64,000 nucleotides of DNA. Origin: Labia minor. Taxonomy: Eukaryota; Arthropoda; Insecta; Dermaptera; Spongiphoridae. The position numbers and the translations under genes were made by a program. Positions 1 through 11,400 of this stretch are shown in pieces (positions within the stretch are counted from its first letter, which is position 1; each line of letters begins with the position of its first letter). Below the pieces are notes generated by a model. That model ran no database searches, was not told the origin of the DNA, and saw nothing but the letters and a program-made list of their open reading frames with translations. Where the stretch lies: the NCBI GenBank assembly GCA_963082975.1, contig OY720348.1, positions 71,139,719 through 71,203,718 on the forward strand, in the 5' to 3' direction.

Positions 1-124
1 TTCTATTTTTTTTTTTGTGAAAAAAAATATAGTAGATAAAGATGTTGAAATTTTAGATGTGTTATAGATGTATTATATTATCTTAGTTATTTTTATCATC
101 CGTTTAGTTTAGTTTTAGCAAAAA

Positions 125-334
125 CATGGTAAGCCACATTTTTTTCAAAATAAATTCTAATTTTTGTAGAAAAAATGTTTTATTTAAAGAAATAATAGTT
201 GCTGACTTTTTCCCTTTAATGATATTACATATTGAGCAAATTTGAAATATATGCAGTAAACCTCATGTTTTATATCTTTTCTTTAAACTTTAAACTGCAA
301 TATCTCAACTTTTTGATTTTGTGGCTTACCACTG
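125..334. mobile_element. hAT-like MITE
   Basis: The ends are inverted repeats. The left end reads CATGGTAAGCCACA and the right end, on the opposite strand, reads CAGTGGTAAGCCACA. The interior is AT-rich and non-coding. The CAGTGG terminus is typical of hAT superfamily non-autonomous elements. No clear 8-bp target duplication is visible, so the superfamily is inferred from the termini only. Confidence 0.5.
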
Positions 335-352
335 TTTCGCTCTAAGGTCTTC

Positions 353-578
353 AATTGTATTAAACTGCTATATATAGAATTTCAGCTTGATTGAAGTACC
401 GGAATTAATTTTTTAACAAGACTGCAATTCAAACGTCAGTATAATAAATGGTATAATAAGTATTATTAATTAATTTTAATTTATAATTTATAATTAATTC
501 AATTTAATTTAAATATAATATATTATGTGATTTAATCCAATTCAAATTGCGAGATAGTCGAATGGAGACACTCCAGCT
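353..578 (-). mobile_element. Element E, copy 1 (5' part only)
   Basis: This is a truncated, inverted copy of the dispersed element called E here, whose best full copy is at 31324-31940. Recognisable blocks on the minus strand are the terminal hairpin GGAGTGTCTCC..CTCG (one mismatch here), then CGACTATCTCGCAATTTG, the AT-rich segment, and the block around CAAGCTGAAATTC. The CA-microsatellite half and the 3' hairpin are missing. Confidence 0.75.
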
Positions 579-1150
579 AATTAATTATTCTATTTAGATT
601 AATAAGAGATAATTATTTTTTTCTTCCTATCTATCTATCTGCCAATCTTTGATTTATTCTATCTATTCTTATGTTTTGTTTATTTTTCTATCCTATTTAT
701 TTAGAATTAGATAGATTAATTAGATATTAGACAGAGATAAAAAAGTTCGTTTTTTTTAAAAAATTAGCCAATTAATGGTGAGGAAGTATAGAAAAAATTA
801 ATTCATCCAAACTATAGATTAATATTTAGTAGAAATATGATTTAAACTTAAATAGAAGGGTTGATTTTTATGAATTATTTTTTAAAAAAATAACATGTTC
901 TTCTAATAATCTTTAAAAATATACAATCTCATTTGAACCTTCGTTCTCTTAACATCCATTATTTTCTTATTTGTTTGAAATCTTTATCAATTTAATAATC
1001 TATGAAATAATAAATTAGAATATCTCATCTTTCATTTTTATTAATTTATTAATTTTTCTTAATACTGTTTCTATACTACATGATAAATATGTAGTCTATA
1101 TGTAGTCTCTCCTATATTTATTCACTCTTATTTATATTCTTACTGTTTAT
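579..1150 (-). repeat. Dispersed repeat F adjoining element E
   Basis: AT-rich sequence found again, inverted, at 23030-23165 (about 145 bp nearly identical to 583-730), and at 31960-32345 and 30990-31325. It adjoins the 5' end of element E here and at 23.1 kb, so E and F may form one larger unit. It contains tetranucleotide runs such as CTATCTATCTATCT. No coding capacity is seen. Confidence 0.65.
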
Positions 1151-1164
1151 TTCTATTTCATTAT

Positions 1165-1480
1165 ACGAGGTGTGGCTATTAAATAACGAGACTGTGCGCG
1201 CAGACGGCCTCCAGGAGAGGGTAGGCGGGAACCTAATGCACCCTTGTACAGCTGGAAGGGTCTACTATTCCAGTACGAGAACACATTTCTGGCGGTGAAG
1301 TAGTTTTTTTCTGTAGCGGTTTAAAATAAACGTGTTTTTGTTCCTACGCCGAAAACGATGTGTGACGAAAAGCACGAACAACGTATCAACCCCGACCGAG
1401 TGCTATAAATTATTGAAAGAGATTTACAGTGAGAGTTCTTTATCACGTGCGCGTGTTTTTGAGAGTTTTATATTTTTTCC
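1165..1480 (+). pseudogene. Mariner-like element, 5' end with broken transposase start
   Basis: The sequence begins TACGAGGTGTGGCTATTAAA, a mariner-style terminal repeat preceded by TA. A start codon at 1358 opens MCDEKHEQR, and a different frame then reads KLLKEIYSESSLSRARVFE. Both resemble the helix-turn-helix N-terminus of mariner transposases. The frame is broken between them and the match stops near 1480, where an unrelated repeat shared with 29690-29770 (inverted) begins. The catalytic core and 3' end are absent, so this copy is dead. Confidence 0.75.
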
Positions 1481-1550
1481 AGTAAGACAAATTCATTTTT
1501 ATGTATCAATTCTGCTGAAAAGGAATTGAAATGTGTTGATATGCCCAATG
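1480..1550 (+). repeat. Short dispersed repeat shared with 29.7 kb
   Basis: About 70 bp including CCAGTAAGACAAATTCATTT and CAATTCTGCTGAAAA. It recurs in inverted orientation at about 29690-29770. It truncates the mariner 5' end. Confidence 0.6.
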
Positions 1551-1683
1551 ATATATAAAATATATATAGGATATGCTGAGAGAACAGAGAATCAGAAGAA
1601 AGGAAATTAATAAGATTAATAATATAATTAAAATAGAATACATCTAAAATATATATATTATGAAGATCGAAATTTTAATGATA

Positions 1684-2105
1684 AATATGAAAAAGGGATG
1701 GAAGGTGGGTGTTGAATGCGCGCAAGCAGCCGTAAGGCCAATTGCCTAACTCCAAGGGGCAAAGTAAAATATGACTTTCTATAAAAAAATGAATGAAATT
1801 TTATAACAATCAACCCCTATTTTTTATGATTGAATATTGTTTTAATTGATATTTAACAAAGGGGGTGTATAGGGGGAATAAAAATTTCTTCCATTTTGCT
1901 CAAACTCACCCCGAAATACGTTTTTTCTTAGAAAAACACTCTTTTTTCAATTTATTGAAATTTCTCTTAGAAATAATTGAATTAATTTCATTCTCTAGAT
2001 TTAATCTTATCTAAGTCCTTGAATTGACAATGGTTTGGTCATTTTTATAAATTCCAATTTCTTCAGGATAAATTTAAACCCTTAATTGATTACATTCAAA
2101 TTAAA
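1684..2105 (+). repeat. Dispersed repeat R, copy 1
   Basis: Diagnostic blocks are GAATGCGCGCAAGCAGCCG, CCAAGGGGCAAAGTAAA, CAACCCCTATTTTT and AGGGGGAATAAAAATTTC. Further copies are at 3968-4400 (same strand) and 33115-33632 (inverted). No open reading frame of note. Confidence 0.75.
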
Positions 2106-2106
2106 A

Positions 2107-2465
2107 AAAAAAAGCGTGAATTTTAATTAATAGTTTAGGCAAAATGATACTTTTTTAAATACAAATGTAAAATATATACATAAATACAAATGTAAAATAT
2201 TATATATCATTGTCTTCCATTTCTGATCCTAAACACGAATCAATTCATATTTTATCGATATAATCATTTTTTTCATTGATTTCATAAAAAAGCTCGAATC
2301 AGTATTTATATTTGAGGGAAAATTCTACTATTTTAAATACAAATCTAAAATTTATTTATTATATATAATTTTCTTCGATTTTTAGTTCTAAATTAGAATA
2401 TATTCATATTTCATCGATATCATAATTTTTTTCATTGATTTCATAGAAAAAGCGTGAATTTTTGT
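2107..2465. repeat. Diverged relatives of the 160-bp satellite
   Basis: Slightly over two degenerate monomers with the landmarks of the main array: AAAAAGCGTGAATTTT, CTACTATTTTAAATACAAA, CATCGATATCATAATTTTTT and GATTTCATAGAAAAAG. They lie about 3 kb outside the array and differ from it at many positions. They may be old edge copies or founders of the family. Confidence 0.65.
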
Positions 2466-2560
2466 TAATTTGTCGACTCCGACCGCTGAGCAAAGTTGAT
2501 ACCCCTAATCGGAGGGTCATCGTCCGCCAACTTTTCATAATATTGACGGTAAAAATAAAA
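2466..2560 (+). repeat. GC-richer dispersed motif, copy 1
   Basis: Contains CCGACCGCTGAGC, AATCGGAGGGTCATCGTCCG and CATAATATTGACGGTAAA. Closely related copies lie at 33953-34040 and 34175-34262. It is conspicuous in otherwise AT-only DNA. Function unknown. Confidence 0.6.
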
Positions 2561-3200
2561 ATTGAATTTTTTTAAAAAAAATAATAAATTCATTTATTTT
2601 ACATTATAACAATATTAAAAAATTATATTTTTGATATTTTGGATGAAAAAATTTTTTTTTTTGCATATTATAATACGATAGGGACGAAATATATTGATCA
2701 ATGATGAGTTATTAATGAAATGAAATTTGAAAATGAAATATGAAAATGAAATAAGGTTTTTGTTTAAAAAAATAAAATAGATTTTTTTATTCTCTTGAAA
2801 TTATATATACAATGAATATATTATTTTATTAAAATAGTAATGAAATAAAATAAAAAGAAACAACAGTTAATTGATTCTATTATAATAATAAGAAAATAAA
2901 ATATTAAACATTAATTAGATTCGACATTTATAGATAGAAAAATCAAAAACCTAAGTTATTATATATCATTTTCTTCCATTTCTAATTATATAATTTTAAT
3001 ATCTGATATATAATTATAAAAACAATAAGAATAAACCCAGTGAAACATGTATAAATGTGTATAATAAATAAAATAAGTTGACCTGTGGCCAGGTCCGAAC
3101 CGACCGACGGTTTGAAATAAATTAATTTCCAGCTACAGAAACAATTTCAAATAATTTTAATATATCTATTAATGTAATAAAAAACAGATAGGCATACATA
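2561..3200. other. AT-rich intergenic stretch, no gene seen
   Basis: Dominated by A/T runs. A short satellite-like piece near 2960-2985 and a GC island GACCTGTGGCCAGGTCCGAA near 3080 are the only landmarks. Confidence 0.6.
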
Positions 3201-3730
3201 AATAATAAATATAAACATTTTTAATTTTATTTTATTTATAATATATATGCAAGACCAGGCTGTGACGTCATGCATGGCTGGATGACGTCATATAATTTTA
3301 AATCAAGAAAAAACTAATAAATATGATTTTTTTCGAGGATAAAACCAATACAAAATGCATGATTCGTGGTGATATATAAAAAAATCTCCTTTGGTGTGAA
3401 AATAACCCTTTCCTTCCTATCGTCGATCGCTAATACTACCACTTCCGGTTTCCGGAATTGCACCAAAAGTTGATCAATTCATCCCACTGATGCATTAAGT
3501 AAATATACCAAATTTCATCAAAATCGGTTGAGCCGTTCAGGCTGTACACATCTATACGGACGGACAGACGGACAGACAGACGGACAGACATCATGCTAAA
3601 AATACTTTTTTCTGTTTAGAAAATGCATGATTCGTGGAGATATGTAAAAATCTCCACATGTGAAATTTGGTGTGAAAACAATACCTCCCTTACTATCGTC
3701 GGTCGGTAAAAATAATCTATTTTTCTATAA
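3200..3730 (+). repeat. Dispersed repeat S, copy 1 (paired TGACGTCA, acaggacgg tail)
   Basis: Repeat block with two TGACGTCA palindromes about 23 bp apart (3263-3293), then CGAGGATAAAACCAATACAAA, CACTTCCGGTTTCCGGA, AAATTTCATCAAAATCGGTT and a run of GGACGGACAGAC. A second copy follows at 4510-5015. The phrase 'atttcatcaaaatcgg' followed by GACAGAC runs is common in arthropod interspersed repeats. The class is not determined. Confidence 0.7.
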
Positions 3731-3967
3731 CTAAAGAGAATAATTATAGGATTAGTGTTGAAATAGGAATCGATAAATTCTTTTTCTATTACAGGTAAGT
3801 TGAAAGATATCTAATACACTCAGTTGGACTTGAAATGTCGTTGCAAAAACAACTCCAGAGGTTCCCTCTCTATAAACATATCCATTGGATTGAAAATTGT
3901 ATATTATGTATATATCTCAAATTTGCTTGAAATTGGATGAAAAATATAGAAATTATAGTGATATATA
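3731..3967. other. Short AT-rich spacer between repeat blocks
   Basis: Links the first S copy to the second R copy. No coding or structural signal stands out. Confidence 0.4.
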
Positions 3968-4400
3968 TATGAAAAACGGGAGGAAATTGGGTGGTGAATG
4001 CGCGCATGCAGCCGTAACCTTAATTGCCTATCTTCAAGGGGCCAAGTAAAAATTCACTTTTTCTATAAAAATATCTATGAAATTTTATCATAAACAACCC
4101 CTATTTTTGATGATTCAATATGGTTTCAATTGATATTTCTAGTAGGAGGTGTGTGTATAGGGGGAATAAAAATTTCTCATCCATTTTGCTATAACTCACC
4201 CCTAAATAGGTGTTTTTTTTAAAAAACACCCTTTTTTCAATTTATTTAAATTTTCCATAGAAATAATTAAATTCAATTCATTATCTATTCATAATCTAGA
4301 GGACTAGATTAAACAATGGTTTTTTCATTTCTCTCAAATTACTATTCCTTCAGGGTAAATTTCAACCCTTAATTCTTAACATTAAAATTAATAAAAATAT
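3968..4400 (+). repeat. Dispersed repeat R, copy 2
   Basis: Matches 1684-2105, with GAATGCGCGCATGCAGCCG and GGGGGAATAAAAATTTC. Together with the S copy that follows, it makes a direct duplication of the R-S arrangement with an offset of about 1.3-2.3 kb. Confidence 0.75.
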
Positions 4401-4509
4401 TATTTCCAATATAATTTCTTATTTTTTTTTTATTTTAAATTAATTACAAATAATTATATTTTCATATGAAATTATTATTTTTTTAAAAATTCCAATTCCT
4501 TCATTTTCA

Positions 4510-5015
4510 AACAGATATTGATATAATATAAATATTTTTAATTTTATTTTATTTATAATATATAAGGGCTGGATGTGACGTCATGAAGTGCTGGGTGACG
4601 TCATATAATTTTAAATTAAGAAAAAACTAATGAAGATGATTTTTCTCGAGGATAAAACCAATACAAAGTGCATAACACGTGGAGATATGTCCTCACGTGA
4701 AATTTGATATGAAAATAACCCTTCACTTCCTCTCTTCGATCGGCAATACTAGCACTTCCGGTTTCCGGATTTGCACCAAAAGTTGATCAATTCATCCTAC
4801 TGATGTATTAAGTAAATATACCAAATTTCATCAAAATCCGTTGAGCCGTTCAGGCTGTACACATCTATACGGACGGACGGACAGACATCATGCTAAAAAT
4901 ACTTTTTTCTGTTTAGAAAATGCATGATTTGTGGAGATATGTACCTAAAAATATCCATAGGTGAAATTTGGTGTGAAAACAATACCTCCCTTACTATCGT
5001 CGGTCGGTAAAAAAG
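4510..5015 (+). repeat. Dispersed repeat S, copy 2
   Basis: Parallels 3200-3730, including two TGACGTCA sites (about 4577-4604), CGAGGATAAAACCAATACAAA, CACTTCCGGTTTCCGGA, CCGTTCAGGCTGTACACATC and a shorter GGACGG run. Confidence 0.7.
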
Positions 5016-5403
5016 AAACGCTACTTGTATAGGTAAAATGTCACTTCCGGTAGTCAGATCATGATGAAATTTGGTATCTGAATTTTTTTCATATTTTTAA
5101 ATCTATATACAAAATATGAAGCAAATATCTAGAAGCAAACTGGTACTTTACTTGAAAGGTAAACGCAACCAGTGTAGGTAAAGTACCACTTCCGGTTAAC
5201 CGATTTTGACGAAATTTTGATAGAAATCTACAAACTGTGAATAATATCGGTGTACCAAATTTTGAAGTCCTAGCTTGATTAGTTTTTGAGTAAATTTGCT
5301 TAGAGACATTACATACATACATACATACACACAGACATAATTCGAAAAATGGTATTTTCCGACTCAGGGAGGTCTAAAACGTCAAGATCTATCGAAATCT
5401 CGA
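5016..5403 (+). repeat. Repeat with CACTTCCGG blocks, left boundary of satellite
   Basis: Contains two GGTAAA..CACTTCCGGT blocks (about 5034 and 5178), a CATACATACA run, and GTCTAAAACGTCAAGA ending at GAAGTCGAAG where the first satellite monomer begins. The apparent 77-aa minus-strand reading frame over it is a by-product of the repeat. Confidence 0.5.
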
Positions 5404-8400
5404 AGTCGAAGTTTAAATAGAAATATAAAATTTATGAATTATATATCATTCTTATTTATTTCTTATTCTAAACACGAATAAATTCAAATTTCATCGATAT
5501 CTCAATTATTTTCGTGGATTTCATAGAAAAAACGACATTTTTCATTAAGATTTTAGCGAAAATGCTACTTTTTTAAATAGAAATATAAAATTTATGAATT
5601 ATATATCATTCTTATTTATTTGTTATTCTAAACACGAATAAATTCCAATTTCATCGATATCTCAATTATTTTCGTGGATTTCATAGAAAAAACGACATTT
5701 TTCATTAAGATTTTAGCGAAAATGCTACTTTTTTAAATAGAAATATAAAATTTATGAATTATATATCATTCTTATTTATTTCTTATTCTAAACACGAATA
5801 AATTCCAATTTCATCGATATCTCAATTATTTTCGTGGATTTCATAGAAAAAAACGACATTTTTCATTAAGATTTTAGCGAAAATGCTACTTTTTTAAATA
5901 GAAATATAAAATTTATGAATTATATATCATTCTTAATTTATTTCTTATTCTAAACACGAATAAATTCAAATTTCATCGATATCTCAATTATTTTCGTGGA
6001 TTTCATAGAAAAAAACGACATTTTTCATTAAGATTTTAGCGAAAATGCTACTTTTTTAAATAGAAATATAAAATTTATGAATTATATATCATTCTTATTT
6101 ATTTCTTATTCTAAACACGAATAAATTCAAATTTCATCGATATCTCAATTATTTTCGTGGATTTCATAGAAAAAACGACATTTTTCATTAAGATTTTAGC
6201 GATAATGCTACTTTTTTAAATAGAAATATAAAATTTATGAATTATATATCATTCTTATTTATTTCTTATTCTAAACACGAATAAATTCAAATTTCATCGA
6301 TATCTCAATTATTTTCGTGGATTTCATAGAAAAAACGACATTTTTCATTAAGATTTTAGCGAAAATGCTACTTTTTAAATAGAAATATAAAATTTATGAA
6401 TTATATATCATTCTTATTTATTTCTTATTCTAAACACGAATAAATTCAAATTTCATCGATATCTCAATTATTTTCGTGGATTTCATAGAAAAAACGACAT
6501 TTTTCATTAAGATTTTAGCGATAATGCTACTTTTTTAAATAGAAATATAAAATTTATGAATTATATATCATTCTTATTTATTTCTTATTCTAAACACGAA
6601 TAAATTCAAATTTCATCGATATCTCAATTATTTTCGTGGATTTCATAGAAAAAACGACATTTTTCATTAAGATTTTAGCGAAAATGCTACTTTTTTAAAT
6701 AGAAATATAAAATTTATGAATTATATATCATTCTTATTTATTTCTTATTCTAAACACGAATAAATTCAAATTTCATCGATATCTCAATTATTTTCGTGGA
6801 TTTCATAGAAAAAAAACGACATTTTTCATTAAGATTTTAGCGAAAATGCTACTTTTTTAAATAGAAATATAAAATTTATGAATTATATATCATTCTTATT
6901 TATTTCTTATTCTAAACACGAATAAATTCAAATTTCATCGATATCTCAATTATTTTCGTGGATTTCATAGAAAAAACGACATTTTTCATTAAGATTTTAG
7001 CGAAAATGCTACTTTTTTAAATAGAAATATAAAATTTATGAATTATATATCATTCTTATTTATTTCTTATTCTAAACACGAATAAATTCAAATTTCATCG
7101 ATATCTCAATTATTTTCGTGGATTTCATAGAAAAAACGACATTTTTCATTAAGATTTTAGCGAAAATGCTACTTTTTTAAATAGAAATATAAAATTTATG
7201 AATTATATATCATTCTTATTTATTTCTTATTCTAAACACGAATAAATTCAAATTTCATCGATATCTCAATTATTTTCGTGGATTTCATAGAAAAAACGAC
7301 ATTTTTCATTAAGATTTTAGCGAAAATGCTACTTTTTTAAATAGAAATATAAAATTTATGAATTATATATCATTCTTATTTATTTCTTATTCTAAACACG
7401 AATAAATTCAAATTTCATCGATATCTCAATTATTTTCGTGGATTTCATAGAAAAAACGACATTTTTCATTAAGATTTTAGCGAAAATGCTACTTTTTTAA
7501 ATAGAAATATAAAATTTATGAATTATATATCATTCTTATTTATTTATTCTAAACACGAATAAATTCAAATTTCATCGATATCTCAATTATTTTCGTGGAT
7601 TTCATAGAAAAAACGACATTTTTCATTAAGATTTTAGCGAAAATGCTACTTTTTTAAATAGAAATATAAAATTTATGAATTATATATCATTCTTATTTAT
7701 TTCTTATTCTAAACACGAATAAATTCAAATTTCATCGATATCTCAATTATTTTCGTGGATTTCATAGAAAAAACGACATTTTTCATTAAGATTTTAGCGA
7801 AAATGCTACTTTTTTAAATAGAAATATAAAATTTATGAATTATATATCATTCTTATTTATTTCTTATTCTAAACACGAATAAATTCAAATTTCATCGGAT
7901 ATCTCAATTATTTTCGTGGATTTCATAGAAAAAACGACATTTTTCATTAAGATTTTAGCGAAAATGCTACTTTTTTAAATAGAAATATAAAATTTATGAT
8001 TATATATCATTCTTATTTATTGCTTATTCTAAACACGAATAAATTCAAATTTCATCGATATCTCAATTATTTTCGTGGATTTCATAGAAAAAACGACAGT
8101 TTTCATTAAGATTTTAGCGAAAATGCTACTTTTTTAAATAGAAATATAAAATTTATGAATTATATATCATTCTTATTTATTTCTTATTCTAAAACACGAA
8201 TAAATTCAAATTTCATCGATATCTCAATTATTTTCGTGGATTTCATAGAAAAAACGACATTTTTCATTAAGATTTTAGCGAGAATGCTACTTTTTTAAAT
8301 AGAAATATAAAATTTATGAATTATATATCATTCTTATTTATTTCTTATTCTAAACACGAATAAATTCAAATTTCATCGATATCTCAATTATTTTCGTGGA

Positions 8401-11400
8401 TTTCATAGAAAAAACGACATTTTTCATTAAGATTTTAGCGATAATGCTACTTTTTTAAATAGAAATATAAAATTTATGAATTATATATCATTCTTATTTA
8501 TTTCTTATTCTAAACACGAATAAATTCAAATTTCATCGATATCTCAATTATTTTCGTGGATTTCATAGAAAAAACGACATTTTTCATAAGATTTTAAGCG
8601 AAAATGCTACTTTTTTAAATAGAAATATAAAATTTATGAATTATATATCATTCTTATTTATTTCTTATTCTAAACACGAATAAATTCAAATTTCATCGAT
8701 ATCTCAATTATTTTCGTGGATTTCATAGAAAAAACGACATTTTTCATTAAGATTTTAGCGAAAATGCTACTTTTTTAAATAGAAATATAAAATTTATGAA
8801 TTATATATCATTCTTATTTATTTCTTATTCTAAACACGAATAAATTCAAATTTCATCGATATCTCAATTATTTTCGTGGATTTCATAGAAAAAAACGACA
8901 TTTTTCATTAAGATTTTAGCGAAAATGCTACTTTTTTAAATAGGAAATATAAAATTTATGAATTATATATCATTCTTATTTATTTCTTATTCTAAACACG
9001 AATAAATTCAAATTTCATCGATATCTCAATTATTTTCGTGGATTTCATAGAAAAAACGACATTTTTCATTAAGATTTTAGCGAAAATGCTACTTTTTTAA
9101 ATAGAAATATAAAATTTATGAATTATATATCATTCTTATTTATTTCTTATTCTAAACACGAATAAATTCAAATTTCATCGATATCTCAATTATATTTCGT
9201 GGATTTCATAGAAAAAACGACATTTTTCATTAAGATTTTAGCGAAAATGCTACTTTTTTAAATAGAAATATAAAATTTATGAATTATATATCATTCTTAT
9301 TTATTTCTTATTCTAAACACGAATAAATTCAAATTTCATCGATATCTCAATTATTTTCGTGGATTTCATAGAAAAAACGACATTTTTCATTAAGATTTTA
9401 GCGAAAATGCTACTTTTTTAAATAGAAATATAAAATTTATGAATTATATATCATTCTTATTTATTTCTTATTCTAAACACGAATAAATTCAAATTTCATC
9501 GATATCTCAATTATTTTCGTGGATTTCATAGAAAAAACGACATTTTTCATTAAGATTTTAGCGAAAATGCTACTTTTTTAAATAGAAATATAAAATTTAT
9601 GAATTATATATCATTCTTATTTATTTCTTATTCTAAACACGAATAAATTCAAATTTCATCGATATCTCAATTATTTTCGTGGATTTCATAGAAAAAACGA
9701 CATTTTTCATTAAGATTTTAGCGAAAATGCTACTTTTTTAAATAGAAATATAAAATTTATGAATTATATATCATTCTTATTTATTTCTTATTCTAAACAC
9801 GAATAAATTCAAATTTCATCGATATCTCAATTATTTTCGTGGATTTCATAGAAAAAACGACATTTTTCATTAAGATTTTAGCGAAAATGCTACTTTTTTA
9901 AATAGAAATATAAAATTTATGAATTATATATCATTCTTATTTATTTCTTATTCTAAACACGAATAAATTCAAATTTCATCGATATCTCAATTATTTTCGT
10001 GGATTTCATAGAAAAAACGACATTTTTCATTAAGATTTTAGCGAAAATGCTACTTTTTTAAATAGAAATATAAAATTTATGAATTATATATCATTCTTAT
10101 TTATTTCTTATTCTAAACACGAATAAATTCAAATTTCATCGATATCTCAATTATTTTCGTGGATTTCATAGAAAAAACGACATTTTTCATTAAGATTTTA
10201 GCGAAAATGCTACTTTTTTAAATAGAAATATAAAATTTATGAATTATATATCATTCTTATTTATTTCTTATTCTAAACACGAATAAATTCAAATTTCATC
10301 GATATCTCAATTATTTTCGTGGATTTCATAGAAAAAACGACATTTTTCATTAAGATTTTAGCGAAAATGCTACTTTTTTAAATAGAAATATAAAATTTAT
10401 GAATTATATATCATTCTTATTTATTTCTTATTCTAAACACGAATAAATTCAAATTTCATCGATATCTCAATTATTTTCGTGGATTTCATAGAAAAAACGA
10501 CATTTTTCATTAAGATTTTAGCGAAAATGCTACTTTTTTAAATAGAAATATAAAATTTATGAATTATATATCATTCTTATTTATTTCTTATTCTAAACAC
10601 GAATAAATTCAAATTTCATCGATATCTCAATTATTTTCGTGGATTTCATAGAAAAAACGTACATTTTTCATTAAGATTTTAGCGAAAATGCTACTTTTTT
10701 AAATAGAAATATAAAATTTATGAATTATATATCATTCTTATTTATTTCTTATTCTAAACACGAATAAATTCAAATTTCATCGATATCTCAATTATTTTCG
10801 TGGATTTCATAGAAAAAACGACATTTTTCATTAAGATTTTAGCGAAAATGCTACTTTTTTAAATAGAAATATAAAATTTATGAATTATATATCATTCTTA
10901 TTTATTTCTTATTCTAAACACGAATAAATTCAAATTTCATCGATATCTCAATTATTTTCGTGGATTTCATAGAAAAAACGACATTTTTCATTAAGATTTT
11001 AGCGAAAATGCTACTTTTTTAAATAGAAATATAAAATTTATGAATTATATATCATTCTTATTTATTTCTTATTCTAAACACGAATAAATTCAAATTTCAT
11101 CGATATCTCAATTATTTTCGTGGATTTCATAGAAAAAACGACATTTTTCATTAAGATTTTAGCGAAAATGCTACTTTTTTAAATAGAAATATAAAATTTA
11201 TGAATTATATATCATTCTTATTTATTTCTTATTCTAAACACGAATAAATTCAAATTTCATCGATATCTCAATTATTTTCGTGGATTTCATAGAAAAAACG
11301 ACATTTTTCATTAAGATTTTAGCGAAAATGCTACTTTTTTAAATAGAAATATAAAATTTATGAATTATATATCATTCTTATTTATTTCTTATTCTAAACA

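Noticed and set aside
125-342. 8-bp target duplication for the first hAT-like element
   Set aside because: The flanking bases do not match, so only the inverted termini are claimed.
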